A stretch of DNA of 64,000 nucleotides from a marine actinobacterium MedAcidi-G3 (GCA_000817105.1 JUEP01000004.1:83292-147291), one strand, 5' to 3'. Shown: positions 1-9,222, counted from the stretch's first letter. Notes: a model not told the origin generated them from the sequence alone. A program made the numbers and translations.

Positions 1-557
1 GCGATGGTTCAGCTGCAGCAGTGATAGTCCGAGCAGAAGATGCTCACCGCTACACCGACAAACCCCTATATGTAAAGGCTTTGAGCTTTTCTTCGGGACC
101 TGCAACAGGTGCTCTAGACCCAAGCTATGACTACACAACGTTCCGAGAGGTTCGTGCATCAGCGGAAGAGGCATATAAGCAGGCGGGTATTGATGATCCC
201 AGAAGCCAAATAGCGATGGCCGAGGTCCATGATTGCTTTACTCCCACGGAGTTGGTCTTGATGGAGGATCTAGGATTTGCTGAAGAAGGAACTGCCTGGA
301 AAGAGGCGCTAAATGGAGCGTTTGACCTTGATGGAGATCTGCCAGTAAACCCAGATGGAGGTCTCAAGAGCTTTGGGCACCCAATAGGGGCTTCCGGTTT
401 GAGGATGCTTTTTGAATGTTGGTTACAGCTTCGCGGTGAGGCGCCTCCCGAGCGTCAAATCGAGTCTGACAAAACACTTGGGCTAACTCACAACTTGGGC
501 GGGCAGCCCGGGGCTTGCGTGTCGTTCGTCTCAGTCGTTGGGTCTGAACTTGGTTGA
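1..557 (+). CDS. Thiolase family protein (acetyl-CoA C-acyltransferase type), 3' part
   Basis: C-terminal part of a thiolase cut by the window edge. The open frame runs from base 3 without a start and encodes the usual DGSAAV segment at its beginning. Downstream are the thiolase C-terminal signatures: AEVHDCFTPTEL, the GGLKSFGHPIGASG block that carries the catalytic His, and NLGGQPGACVSF near the end with the second active-site Cys region. The pattern (HDCF, GHPIGASG, GGxPG) is closer to the SCP-x-like thiolases of fatty acid or steroid side-chain degradation than to the short acetoacetyl-CoA thiolases. Thiolases cleave 3-ketoacyl-CoA to acetyl-CoA and a shortened acyl-CoA in the cytoplasm. 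Substrate cannot be told from this part. The next gene is convergent (dxs), and a strong hairpin lies between them. Confidence 0.9.
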   Translation, partial: DGSAAAVIVRAEDAHRYTDKPLYVKALSFSSGPATGALDPSYDYTTFREVRASAEEAYKQAGIDDPRSQIAMAEVHDCFTPTELVLMEDLGFAEEGTAWKEALNGAFDLDGDLPVNPDGGLKSFGHPIGASGLRMLFECWLQLRGEAPPERQIESDKTLGLTHNLGGQPGACVSFVSVVGSELG

Positions 558-579
558 TTCGCACAATCAAGCATAATTT

Positions 580-620
580 CGATGACCGTTCATTCGAGCC
601 ATGTGAATGAACGGTCATCG
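580..620. terminator. Perfect 16-bp inverted repeat between convergent genes
   Basis: Bases 580-595 and 605-620 are exact reverse complements (16 bp) with a 9-base loop. They lie between the convergent stop codons of the thiolase (557) and dxs (656), the expected place for a bidirectional terminator. No T-run follows on either strand, so it would be a hairpin-only terminator. Each arm also contains TGACCGTTCA, itself nearly symmetrical, so a regulator-binding site is an alternative. Confidence 0.6.
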
Positions 621-655
621 CGCGTCCATAGTTGACTCAGAAATCGGCCGTATGC

Positions 656-2521
656 CTATCTGTGGTTAGATTTGATTGATTTAATGATTTGGGACGCGAT
701 GCCAGACGCATCGAGGCCCAATTCACTATGAAGTTCTGAGTCAGTTCCGTGAGGCAAATAGTCATCAGGCGTACCTAGCTGCAGTAACCGGGGAACTGAA
801 CCTGAGCGTCGTTGTAAAACATCCGCTACTAGGCTCCCGAATCCACCTAATCGAGTTCCGTCCTCGATAGTGACCACCAAGGGAAAATCGATGATTGATC
901 GGATCATCTCTTGGTCGACCGGTTTTAAAATTCGAGGGTCCCAGAGGGCGGCGTCTACTCCCTCTTCGGCTAGTAAATTGACAGCGGTATTTGCTGCCGA
1001 CAACATTTTGCCGGCGGCCAATATCGCGACATCTTTTCCTTCATGAACTAGTCGGGCGTTCATCCCCTCACCGACGTCTTCTGATTCCGTGGCATTACCT
1101 CTAGGCCACCGAATTGCAACTGGTCCATCGTCTATCTCGAGAGCTTGATTTAGCATTACGGGCAGTTCTTGGAGTGATGATGGCGCGAAAATTGTCATAC
1201 CGGGCACCCGTGCATACATTGCTATGTCGTGGACGCCGTGATGGGACGAACCATCTGGACCAGTCACTCCTGCTCTGTCGACACATATAACAACGGGCAG
1301 CGAATGGAGTCCAATGTCGTACATCACCTGGTCAAAGCCGCGTGCCAAAAAGGTTGAATACACAGCTACAAAAGGTCTAAGGCCAGCACGTGCCATGCCC
1401 GCGGCAGACGTCAAGGCATGCTGCTCGGCTATACCGGTATCAAAAAATCGTTCTGGATAGCGTTGCTGAAACGGGATTAAGCCTGTCGAACCTGGCATTG
1501 CAGCGGTAATTGCTACGACGTCATCACGACGATCGGCGATGTCCATAAGGACTCTGCTGAACTCGGAGGTAAATGTATTTCCCCCCTTTGAAGAGGAGTT
1601 TCCAGTTAGTGGATCGAACGAACCAATATCGTGCAAATGCTTTTCGTGATCTTCTTCGGCAGGCGCGTATCCGCGCCCTTTGTCGGTGAGAACGTGCACG
1701 ACTATTGGGCCTTCTTCGTACGAGGATGCGTCGCGAAGAGCGGACTCGAGGGCCTCGATATCGTGACCGTCGATGGGACCGAGATATCGAACCCCGAGGG
1801 TTTCAAAAAAGGCGGGAGGTTCCCACATTTCGCGCATAGCTGCGGCAGCTCCGGATAAACCTCTCTTCACCTCGTGGCCGAGGGGTAAACGATCAAGAAT
1901 GCTCGTAACCGCTTGGCGTCCCTTTAAGTAGTTGGGTGACTGTCGCAGGCGCGACATTACTGTGGCCAGACGACTAACCGTTGGAGCGTATGACCTTCCG
2001 TTGTCATTGAGAACAATGACGGCACGCTGTCCATAATGACCGAGATTGTTGAGCGCTTCAAAGGCCATACCCCCGGTCATGGAGCCATCACCGATGATTG
2101 CTACGACCTGCCTGTGTTCGTGGCCTGTCAACTCAAAGCCGGCAGCTAGCCCCGAAGCCCAACTGAGCGACGTCGAAGCATGACTATTTTCTACTACGTC
2201 ATGTTCTGATTCAGCTGCACTCGGATAACCGGATAATCCGTGTCTTTGACGGAGAGTCGTAAATTCTTGGGAGCGCCCAGTAATGATCTTGTGCACATAA
2301 CTTTGGTGACCAGTATCCCAGAGGATGACGTCCCTTGGTGACTCGAAGACCCGGTGAACAGCCAGAGTTAGCTCTACTGCACCTAGGTTGGACCCTAAAT
2401 GACCGCCCGTTCGAGAAACGGCTTCAACTAAAAACTCTCTAATTTCGACGGAGAGTTCTTGTAGTTGGTCGTTATCAAGCGCACGTAAATCTGCTGGGCT
2501 TTTGATTTGTTCGATATGCAT
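656..2521 (-). CDS. dxs: 1-deoxy-D-xylulose-5-phosphate synthase
   Basis: Thiamine-diphosphate enzyme that condenses pyruvate with glyceraldehyde 3-phosphate, the first step of the MEP isoprenoid pathway (cytoplasm). At 621 residues it has normal length. Visible signatures are the N-terminal GGHLGSNLGAVELT, the ThDP-binding GDGSMTGGMAFEALNN around residues 144-159, the transketolase pyrimidine-domain catalytic Glu in DTGIAEQHA, and the C-terminal transketolase domain. It starts at ATG 2521 and continues to the expected N-terminus. A second MEP-pathway gene (ispE) lies in the same window, so this organism makes isoprenoids by the MEP route. Its neighbour uppP recycles an isoprenoid lipid carrier, but dxs appears transcribed alone. 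Confidence 0.97.
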   Translation of the reverse strand: MHIEQIKSPADLRALDNDQLQELSVEIREFLVEAVSRTGGHLGSNLGAVELTLAVHRVFESPRDVILWDTGHQSYVHKIITGRSQEFTTLRQRHGLSGYPSAAESEHDVVENSHASTSLSWASGLAAGFELTGHEHRQVVAIIGDGSMTGGMAFEALNNLGHYGQRAVIVLNDNGRSYAPTVSRLATVMSRLRQSPNYLKGRQAVTSILDRLPLGHEVKRGLSGAAAAMREMWEPPAFFETLGVRYLGPIDGHDIEALESALRDASSYEEGPIVVHVLTDKGRGYAPAEEDHEKHLHDIGSFDPLTGNSSSKGGNTFTSEFSRVLMDIADRRDDVVAITAAMPGSTGLIPFQQRYPERFFDTGIAEQHALTSAAGMARAGLRPFVAVYSTFLARGFDQVMYDIGLHSLPVVICVDRAGVTGPDGSSHHGVHDIAMYARVPGMTIFAPSSLQELPVMLNQALEIDDGPVAIRWPRGNATESEDVGEGMNARLVHEGKDVAILAAGKMLSAANTAVNLLAEEGVDAALWDPRILKPVDQEMIRSIIDFPLVVTIEDGTRLGGFGSLVADVLQRRSGSVPRLLQLGTPDDYLPHGTDSELHSELGLDASGIASQIIKSIKSNHR

Positions 2522-2601
2522 AGAGTGCTTACTGACCGTCTCGAATACTGGTCACACTATCGGCTAAAAACCAACTGACATCACCGTCCATATGAGTCTC
2601 A

Positions 2602-3369
2602 TTACCTGAAACGGATTCTTGATATCAACTTTGCGCATTCCATTCCAAGAATTAGGACAACGAGACCAGCTAGGCCATCAATCCAGTAGTGGTTAGCGGT
2701 GACAACTATGCCAAAACTGGTGGCAATGGGGTAGCTCCACATCGTTAAGCGAGCCCACCGAGAATTCAGGACTGGGATCAGTGCTAGAGCACACCATGCA
2801 GCCCAGGCAAGGTGAAGGCTAGGCATGGCAGCCCATTGGTTTGAAATGGCTTGAAGAGTGCCGGAATCGAAAGACCACAAACCTCCGTGCACCGCAAGCG
2901 TGTCAACAAAAGCGAACTCAGTCATTGACCCACCGTAAGGAGGAGGTGTTGACAGCAACCGGGGGGGCATCAAAGGAAACGCTGCGAAGCCGACAAGACC
3001 CAGCGCAGTTGTTATAGCTAGTCCTGTTCGGTACCTCAGAAAGCGCGCTGGAAACTTTCTAAACAAAAATATGCCAGTACCAATAGTTACGACGAAGTGG
3101 AGACTTCCGTAGAAAACATTCCAGAACCATAAGAACCAACCCCAGTCGATAAAGAAGCTTTGGAGCTGTTCCTCGAAAAATAAACCGATTTTTTTTTCTA
3201 GGTTGATGACAGTCCGAGCGTTGTCAGCTGCTGTCGTCGTATCTGCCGCGAATAAGCCATTGGAACCAAACTGATTTCTGATTCGTGCATAGACCAAGTA
3301 GAACCCGAGAATGAAGAGGATCTCTTTCCACCAGCGCCTTTGATCAACGACTTTTTCTAGCGATGTCAA
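2602..3369 (-). CDS. PAP2-family membrane phosphatase
   Basis: Integral membrane protein of 255 residues with about six hydrophobic segments. The PAP2 phosphatase signatures are present: AAMPSLHLAW (motif C2, catalytic His) and TANHYWIDGLAG (motif C3, His plus Asp). The family removes phosphate from lipid phosphates or diphosphates, or acts as an inositol-phosphoceramide-synthase-like transferase (PAP2_3 group); the substrate is not clear here. The start codon is TTG at 3369, overlapping the TGA stop of the upstream membrane gene (TTGA), which implies translational coupling. The pair probably acts on the same envelope lipid. Confidence 0.85.
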   Translation of the reverse strand: MTSLEKVVDQRRWWKEILFILGFYLVYARIRNQFGSNGLFAADTTTAADNARTVINLEKKIGLFFEEQLQSFFIDWGWFLWFWNVFYGSLHFVVTIGTGIFLFRKFPARFLRYRTGLAITTALGLVGFAAFPLMPPRLLSTPPPYGGSMTEFAFVDTLAVHGGLWSFDSGTLQAISNQWAAMPSLHLAWAAWCALALIPVLNSRWARLTMWSYPIATSFGIVVTANHYWIDGLAGLVVLILGMECAKLISRIRFR

Positions 3370-4355
3370 AGCCGCCCCCCGGAGTTCTGTCGGCGTGGAC
3401 CAAAGATGAATGGCACCACTCCAGCGAGACTCGCAATGAGAGTAACAGCGTAAGTCAGGAGTCCTAAGACGACGCTTTGGCTACTTGCAATGTACGAACT
3501 GCCGAGAAAAAAAACCAGTGCCGCTTCTCTGACGCCAAGTCCGCCAATAGCGATCGGTAGAACCTGGGCCACAAAGACCATAGGAAGAAAAGCAAACCAA
3601 GTCGACATGTCAAGCCTTATGCCGATTGAGTTAGCGATGCAGATAACAGCAAATATAAGACAGGCCTGAAATGCCACTGCTACGGCTAGCAGCCGAAACA
3701 TTGAGCCGGGAACTTTGCGATAGATCGCTAGGCCTTGGTGAACGGCCGCAAGTGAAGCTGTTAAACCGTTTTGACCTTTGAGTCGCCCACCGATGCTTGG
3801 GTGTTGGGCTACAAAAATTAAGAGTGATAGCAATACGAGTGTTGCTACAGAGGCAGCGAGAGCAACCATTCCTGTTCGGTCTGATATTAAGTCTGGCTTA
3901 AGCATCAGGGTGAACAGAGTTATTACAGGGAGAACCAACCAGCCGGTTGATCTTTCAATAATCACTGAGGCGAAAGCTCGCGAATGGTTGTTTGTTGCGG
4001 TACCCATTCGGGTTACCCGCAAAATATCGCCACCCACTGTCGTCGGTAGAAAGTTTCCTACAAATTGGCCCGCTAAAAAGTACCCGAATATTTGAGAAAA
4101 TTTCAGCCTCTCGCCGAGGGTCCTACAGACTTCAAGCCAACGAACTGAAGCTAGAGCAAATGCTCCGAGCGTCAAAAGCAATGAGGCGCTTAGCCATAAC
4201 CAACTTGTTGGTTCCCAGTCAGGCCACCTCGCCTCTAGGTCATCGGCTGGAAACTGAGTCAGTAACAGCGTCAACATCACCGAACTTGCTATTAAGCGAA
4301 GTCCGAGGGAAGCCTTTTTCGGCAAACGGAAGGAGTAGTTGCGCTTCGGTATCAC
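3366..4355 (-). CDS. Lysylphosphatidylglycerol synthase TM region/UPF0104 family membrane protein
   Basis: Polytopic membrane protein (about 330 residues from the GTG at 4355) of the LPG-synthase transmembrane (AglD/UPF0104, flippase-like) family. Family features are the segment GQFVGNFLPTTVGGDILR and the C-terminal block PIAIGGLGVREAALV. The family lacks the aminoacyl-transferase domain of MprF and is usually linked to lipid-linked sugar or phospholipid transport or modification. The open frame continues to 4523, but that extension would read into the divergent tldD gene, is poor in hydrophobic sequence and lacks a ribosome site. The GTG at 4355 just before the first membrane segment is preferred, with moderate certainty. 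It is coupled to the PAP2 gene downstream by a TTGA overlap. Confidence 0.8.
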   Translation of the reverse strand: MIPKRNYSFRLPKKASLGLRLIASSVMLTLLLTQFPADDLEARWPDWEPTSWLWLSASLLLTLGAFALASVRWLEVCRTLGERLKFSQIFGYFLAGQFVGNFLPTTVGGDILRVTRMGTATNNHSRAFASVIIERSTGWLVLPVITLFTLMLKPDLISDRTGMVALAASVATLVLLSLLIFVAQHPSIGGRLKGQNGLTASLAAVHQGLAIYRKVPGSMFRLLAVAVAFQACLIFAVICIANSIGIRLDMSTWFAFLPMVFVAQVLPIAIGGLGVREAALVFFLGSSYIASSQSVVLGLLTYAVTLIASLAGVVPFIFGPRRQNSGGRL

Positions 4356-4461
4356 GAGAGTTCGAAGATTAGGCCGAACGGGCGGCCCTGAGAAGTCTAA
4401 AACGTGAATGTTCAGGGTACTGTGTCGACGGAACTTTGATTTAAGACAGGGAGATGCGAGT

Positions 4462-5865
4462 GTGAAACCCCTTTCCTCGCTATTGGACCGAGAACTCATC
4501 CAAGAAACTCTTGCTGAGGCCATATCGAACGGAGGTGAGTGGGCAGAAGTTTTCGTAGAGGACCGACAGAACGCTTCCGCAGATTTCGACGAAGGACGGG
4601 TTGAAGCGATGGTTTCGAGTAGAGACCTCGGTGCAGGAATTCGGGTGACGGTAGGCGAAGTGACAGGATTCGCTCATACCTCTGACTTAACGCGCGGTGG
4701 CCTATCGGAGGCTGCCCAAGCTGCTGCTGCTGTTGCTAAAGGCGGGGGCCAAGTTAAACCAGTAGCTCTAAATGGAGATGGAGTGGCTGAAAGCAATGCG
4801 CGAATATTGCCGGAAACTATTTCAAAAACTCGAAAAGTGGAGTTGCTGGAGCAAACCAACTCCGCTGCCCGGGCTGAGAACCCAGCTATCACCCAAGTAA
4901 ATGTCCGATATTCGGAAGGCCGTCGCCGAGTGTTGATCGCTAACTCGGAGGGACTCTTCAACGCTGACGACCAAACGCGAACTTTGTTATCGGTGAATTG
5001 TGTGGCTACTGGTGATCAAGGACTACAAACAGGTCGAGAAACTGTGGGGTACACCGTCGGATTCGAACTTTTCGAAGACCACGACATTGAGGCTATGGCG
5101 CGACGAGCTGCCGGTCGAGCAATAACTAAATTAGCTGCGCGCCCAGCGCCCAGCGGCCAATTACCGGTCGTAATAGAACGAGGTGGAGGAGGCGTGCTTT
5201 TCCACGAGGCCTGCGGCCACGGTCTCGAGGCAGATCTCGTAAATAAAGGGGCATCAGTGTTCCGTGATCGTCTAGGAGAACTCGTTGCCGCTCCATCCGT
5301 CACACTCGTTGATGACGGAACCATGGGGGTTGAATGGGGCACCATAGCTATCGACGATGAAGGGTGCCCTACTCAGCGGAATGTCCTTATCGAAGATGGT
5401 GTTCTTACCGATTACATGTGGGACCACTTGCGCAGTCGAGCAGCCGGAAGACCGGCTTCAGGAAATGGAAGGCGGCAAAGTTATCAACACTTACCTATGG
5501 TGCGCATGACCAATACCTTTGTCACTAATGGGGATGCTGAGCCACGAGACATCATTGCGGACACTAAAAATGGGGTTTATGTCGCCCAATTGGGCGGAGG
5601 TCAAGTCAACACGGCTACCGGTGATTTTGTTTTCGGTATGACTGAGGCCTACCTCATTGAAAACGGCGAGATAACAGCGCCGTTGCGCGAAGGAAATCTC
5701 ATCGGTAACGGTCCAGAGGTTTTACAAAACATAGAGGTGATCGGAAACGACTTTGCCATGGGAAGCCCAGGTACCTGTGGCAAAGACGGGCAGGGTGTCC
5801 CAGTCGGAGATGGCCAGCCAACACTGCGAGTCGGAGCATTAACTATCGGCGGTACCGCAAGTTGA
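4462..5865 (+). CDS. tldD: TldD-type metalloprotease (TldD/PmbA family)
   Basis: Subunit of the TldD/TldE metalloprotease, which in enterobacteria degrades or trims peptides (CcdA antitoxin, microcin precursor) and other modified peptides. The zinc motif HEACGH is at residues 248-253 with GLEADLV behind it, which identifies the catalytic TldD partner. The C-terminal GSPGTCGKDGQGVPV is also typical. The GTG at 4462 is chosen because a purine-rich site (AGGGAG) lies 8-9 bases upstream; an upstream ATG at 4408 would add 18 residues of atypical sequence. The gene overlaps the following tldE by TTGA. What the protease processes in this lineage is unknown; no precursor-peptide gene is visible next to it. 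Confidence 0.94.
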   Translation: MKPLSSLLDRELIQETLAEAISNGGEWAEVFVEDRQNASADFDEGRVEAMVSSRDLGAGIRVTVGEVTGFAHTSDLTRGGLSEAAQAAAAVAKGGGQVKPVALNGDGVAESNARILPETISKTRKVELLEQTNSAARAENPAITQVNVRYSEGRRRVLIANSEGLFNADDQTRTLLSVNCVATGDQGLQTGRETVGYTVGFELFEDHDIEAMARRAAGRAITKLAARPAPSGQLPVVIERGGGGVLFHEACGHGLEADLVNKGASVFRDRLGELVAAPSVTLVDDGTMGVEWGTIAIDDEGCPTQRNVLIEDGVLTDYMWDHLRSRAAGRPASGNGRRQSYQHLPMVRMTNTFVTNGDAEPRDIIADTKNGVYVAQLGGGQVNTATGDFVFGMTEAYLIENGEITAPLREGNLIGNGPEVLQNIEVIGNDFAMGSPGTCGKDGQGVPVGDGQPTLRVGALTIGGTAS

Positions 5866-7211
5866 GTAAACCTCTTGAACTGCCGGAGATAGCCGACAAG
5901 CTCGTGTCGCTAGCGCAGCGAAATGAGCAGGTAGAGGTCTGCCTATCAAGAAGCCGTTCAACGACGGTAAAGGCCTACTCCGCTCAGGTTGAATCAGTCC
6001 GATCTGGTATGTCTGAAGGTGTCGGGATCAGAGTAATCGTCAACGGTCAGCAAGGTTTTGCTACCGCCGGCTCGCTCGATTACGAGGTCTTAGCTCAAGT
6101 CATTGAAGAAGCTCGAGGCAATTTACAGTTCGCGGAGAGCGACCCTGACCAAGGACTTGCTGAGCCTGATGGAATAAAATCTCCCAATCTTGATCTGGTT
6201 GACTCTGCAGTTCTCAAGATGAGCGACCAAGAGAAATCATCTATAGCGATTGAGTTAGAGCAGCGATGTCTATCAGCAGATCGACGAGTAAGCAGCGTGC
6301 GTTCTGCTGCATGGTCCGACGGCTGGGGTGAATTTGCTTTAGCTTCGACGAACGGGATTTCGGTATACACCGAAGGCGGAAGTTGCTCGGTAGGTGTTCA
6401 ACCGCTCGCCGTAGAAGGAAATGAAACTCAGATTGGCTACGCGGGAGATGCTGCTCGGCGGCCCGACTTACTCGATATGGACCGAGTCATAGCTGAAGCA
6501 GTCGAGGGCGCGACAGGAATGTTGGGGGCCAGCAAACCGGTATCCGAGAGGGTCACGGTGGTTTTTGAGCCTGGAGTGACGTCCGCGTTCCTTGGAACGG
6601 TTGCGGGTGCCCTTACCGGCGATCGTGTTGTAAAGGGAAGGTCGCCGTTTGCGGATCGTCTGGGTGAACAAGTTGGCGCTTCAAAGTTGACGTTGTTTGA
6701 TGACCCAACAAACATCGAGTCTTTAGGAGCCGACAACCATGACGGCGAAGGTCTGGCCGCTCGAAAAAATATGATTATTGAAAATGGGATGTTGTCGCAA
6801 TTTCTGCATAATTCATACACGGCACGACGATTGGGGGCGAGCTCTACTGGCTCAGCCGTTAGGGGTGCTCGTTCGACACCTAGCGTCGGCCTGCATGCTT
6901 TGTGCCTGAAGCCAGGGACGCTTGACCGAGAAGCTCTATTTCATAAGGTTGGCAACGGAATTTTTGTCCGTGGTGTAAACGGTCTGCATAGTGGGGTTAA
7001 CCCGGTTAGCGGAGATTTCTCAGTTGGGGCATATGGACACAAGATAAGAGACGGCGTCCTCGCGGAACCTTTTAGGGAAGCAACAATCGCTTCAACTCTT
7101 CAACGAATGCTGCTTGATATAGCAGTAATTGGCGGAGACTTTGAGTTTTTGCCAAATGGCTCAGGCATGTCATCTATAGCAATAGACGACATTGCACTGT
7201 CGGGTATGTGA
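5862..7211 (+). CDS. tldE: TldE/PmbA-type metalloprotease partner
   Basis: Second member of the TldD/PmbA pair, 449 residues. It lacks the HExxxH zinc motif, as expected for the non-catalytic TldE partner, but shares the fold (SVGVQPLAVEG, NGIFVRGVNGLHSGVNP, GDFSVGAYG). It starts at TTG 5862 and overlaps the tldD stop by four bases (TTGA), so the two subunits are translated together. In the characterised E. coli complex TldE forms the heterodimer lid and TldD cleaves. A 43-base gap separates it from the PHP phosphoesterase gene, which has its own start signal. Confidence 0.93.
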   Translation: MSKPLELPEIADKLVSLAQRNEQVEVCLSRSRSTTVKAYSAQVESVRSGMSEGVGIRVIVNGQQGFATAGSLDYEVLAQVIEEARGNLQFAESDPDQGLAEPDGIKSPNLDLVDSAVLKMSDQEKSSIAIELEQRCLSADRRVSSVRSAAWSDGWGEFALASTNGISVYTEGGSCSVGVQPLAVEGNETQIGYAGDAARRPDLLDMDRVIAEAVEGATGMLGASKPVSERVTVVFEPGVTSAFLGTVAGALTGDRVVKGRSPFADRLGEQVGASKLTLFDDPTNIESLGADNHDGEGLAARKNMIIENGMLSQFLHNSYTARRLGASSTGSAVRGARSTPSVGLHALCLKPGTLDREALFHKVGNGIFVRGVNGLHSGVNPVSGDFSVGAYGHKIRDGVLAEPFREATIASTLQRMLLDIAVIGGDFEFLPNGSGMSSIAIDDIALSGM

Positions 7212-7242
7212 TTCGTGAAGGTAACTGAACGGGGTCTGTTGA

Positions 7243-7248
7243 TACCCT
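7243..7248 (+). promoter_or_regulatory. -10-like TACCCT, candidate leaderless promoter of the PHP gene
   Basis: TACCCT ends 6 bases before the GTG start at 7255, and no Shine-Dalgarno sequence precedes that start. This spacing would put the transcription start at or next to the start codon. It is one of several similar cases in the window. Confidence 0.45.
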
Positions 7249-7254
7249 TCACCC

Positions 7255-7977
7255 GTGCCTTCTTTGCCCACACCGGAAGCTCTTGAGCGTCATCCTCACT
7301 TAGCTGAACCTTGTCCTGAAGGCTGGGTTCGCGTCGATTTTCACTCCCACACCATGTGGTCTGGAGATTCAACCACCACTCCTGAGGAACTTCACGAGTG
7401 CGTCACGGCGTCCGGAATAGACGTTCTGTGTATTACCGATCACAACGCGATCAAAGGAGCGGTTGAACTTGCTGATGAACTCCCGTGTCGAGTAGTGGTA
7501 GGCGAAGAGTTGAAAACTCATGCCGGTGAAATAATTGGGCTTTTCTTACGGGAACGAATCCCGCAGGGAATTCCACCGCTGGAAGCTGCGCTTGATATTC
7601 GCGATCAGGGTGGAATTGTCTACGTGCCTCACCCGTTTGACCCGATGCGGAATAATTTACGATTAGATGTTTTAGATGAGCTAGTTGCGTCAGATCTAGT
7701 TGATGGCATTGAAGTACTTAACGGAAAAACGAGCCTCAAAAGCCTCAACCAAAAAGCTGTCACATATGCCGCTAAGCACGATCTGGCAATTGGAGCCGGC
7801 AGTGATGCACACGTTGCTGAAGCGATAGGGGCTGTTTACTTAGAAATGCCAGACTTCGATAGCCCCGAAGATTTCTTGAGTTCAATGCGCCAAGGGCGGC
7901 CCGTGGGTCACTATTACGACCCTCCGAGGCGCTGGCGACCCCGTATCGTTCCTTCAACAGCCGATGGATTTCTCTAA
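7255..7977 (+). CDS. PHP-domain metal-dependent phosphoesterase
   Basis: Protein of 240 residues with the PHP (polymerase and histidinol phosphatase) metal-binding pattern: DFHSHTMWSGDS near residue 30, ITDHNAIKGA, GEELKTHAGEIIG, YVPHPFDPMRNN and a C-terminal GSDAHVAEAIG. These histidines and aspartates bind two or three metals. Relatives hydrolyse nucleoside 3',5'-bisphosphates or other phosphoesters (YciV/TrpH group), so an RNA- or nucleotide-recycling role is likely but unproven. The N-terminal 25 residues before the domain are unrelated to the fold. Start GTG 7255 has a TANNNT box 6 bases upstream and no ribosome-binding site. Confidence 0.85.
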   Translation: MPSLPTPEALERHPHLAEPCPEGWVRVDFHSHTMWSGDSTTTPEELHECVTASGIDVLCITDHNAIKGAVELADELPCRVVVGEELKTHAGEIIGLFLRERIPQGIPPLEAALDIRDQGGIVYVPHPFDPMRNNLRLDVLDELVASDLVDGIEVLNGKTSLKSLNQKAVTYAAKHDLAIGAGSDAHVAEAIGAVYLEMPDFDSPEDFLSSMRQGRPVGHYYDPPRRWRPRIVPSTADGFL

Positions 7978-7997
7978 CTGCAAACTGCTGAACGAAT

Positions 7998-8825
7998 ATG
8001 CCAATTTTTCACGCAATCGTCTTAGGTGTTACTCAGGGACTTACCGAGTTCCTGCCCATCTCGTCTAGCGGTCATCTCGGCATAATTCCATGGCTGTTCC
8101 AATGGAATCACTTTGATGGTGACACCAGGATGGAAAATACCTTTGACGTGGCAGTTCACTTTGGGACATTAGTCGGGTCAGTTATCTGTTTGTGGGGAGA
8201 TGTTCGTAGGTACTCGAGCGCTGGACTTTTAGCTCTTGTCGGACGCAGGCCTTGGAATAATCAAGCAAGGTTTGCTTGGTTTTTATTGTTGTCGGCGTTG
8301 CCTGCTGCCATATTGGCAGCGTCTTTTGAAGGCTTTTTCCTAACGCAAAGCAACCGCATTGGTTTAATTGCTTTTGGTTTAGCTGGCTTCGGTGTTTTGT
8401 TGTGGGCAGCTGATCGGAGACCCCAAACCAAGGCCGTCGTTAAAGATCTCACAATGCGGCGTGCCGCGCTGCTGGGATGGGGTCAATGCTTTGCATTGTT
8501 ACCTGGTGTGAGCCGCTCTGGGATAAATATCACAATCGCCAGAACTCTGGGCTACCGGCGATCGGATGCTGCTCGTATTGCGTTTCTTATGGGCCTACCG
8601 ATTATCGGGGGAGCTGCCATTTACAGGCTATTCGGAGTCATTTCCGATGGTTTGCCGAATGGCATGTGGAGTGTTTTGGCTGTCGGGGCCTTTTCCTCAG
8701 CGGTTACCGGTTGGTTCGCCATCCATGTGGTGCTCCGATGGGTGAGGACCCATAGTTACGCCGGTTTCGCCGCATACCGCCTCTGCCTAGCATTGGCGAT
8801 AGCGATAGTGTTATGGAGTCGTTGA
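7998..8825 (+). CDS. uppP: Undecaprenyl-diphosphatase (BacA/UppP)
   Basis: Membrane enzyme of 275 residues that dephosphorylates undecaprenyl diphosphate so the lipid carrier can be reused in peptidoglycan and polysaccharide synthesis. Overproduction gives bacitracin resistance in other bacteria. The two family blocks are clear: GLTEFLPISSSGHL at residues 15-28 (catalytic Glu and Ser-rich loop) and LLPGVSRSGINI around residue 170. About eight hydrophobic segments follow the family pattern. It lies 20 bases after the PHP gene in the same direction and could be co-transcribed. Confidence 0.96.
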   Translation: MPIFHAIVLGVTQGLTEFLPISSSGHLGIIPWLFQWNHFDGDTRMENTFDVAVHFGTLVGSVICLWGDVRRYSSAGLLALVGRRPWNNQARFAWFLLLSALPAAILAASFEGFFLTQSNRIGLIAFGLAGFGVLLWAADRRPQTKAVVKDLTMRRAALLGWGQCFALLPGVSRSGINITIARTLGYRRSDAARIAFLMGLPIIGGAAIYRLFGVISDGLPNGMWSVLAVGAFSSAVTGWFAIHVVLRWVRTHSYAGFAAYRLCLALAIAIVLWSR

Positions 8826-8877
8826 ACCAATGTCAGATTGGTGAAAATCTAATTCCATGGCAATTTTTGACTTCTAA

Positions 8878-9222
8878 TTAGTCCTTAGCTGCCTTTGATG
8901 AATTAGAGCTCGAAGATTTGTCTGTGGAGCTCGAAGATTTGTCCGCGGATCCGGAAGACGAAGACTCACTCTTCGAAGAAGTAGTTTGCTCTTTGCTGCT
9001 TCCGCCAGAACTAGAAGAATCTGACTGTTTGCTGTTTCCGGCACGACTGTCGTTTTTGTAGAAGCCGTTGCCTTTAAACGCAATTCCGACATTTCCAAAA
9101 ACTTTCTTCACCTCACCACCACAGGTGTCAAGCGGACAGACAGTAATTGGGTCATCGGAGAAAGACTGACGGATTTCGAATTGGTCTTCACAAGCTGTGC
9201 AGCGATATTGATAGGTAGGCAT
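8878..9222 (-). CDS. FmdB-family zinc ribbon protein with Ser-rich tail
   Basis: Small protein of 114 residues. The N-terminal zinc ribbon MPTYQYRCTACEDQFEI carries CxxC, followed by a second cysteine pair in CPLDTCGGEVKKVFG, as in FmdB/Rv0992c-type putative regulatory proteins. Residues 66-110 are a low-complexity Ser/Lys/Asp/Glu tail, probably disordered. Function is unknown; in other actinobacteria a member of this family sits beside moeA/galU genes, and here too it is divergent from moeA. An AGGAG-like site is found upstream of the ATG, with long spacing. Confidence 0.85.
   Translation of the reverse strand: MPTYQYRCTACEDQFEIRQSFSDDPITVCPLDTCGGEVKKVFGNVGIAFKGNGFYKNDSRAGNSKQSDSSSSGGSSKEQTTSSKSESSSSGSADKSSSSTDKSSSSNSSKAAKD

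Noticed and set aside
3992..4372. 126-codon plus-strand frame opposite the LPG-synthase-like gene
   Set aside because: It is a shadow of a clear membrane protein gene and has no recognisable domain or start signal.
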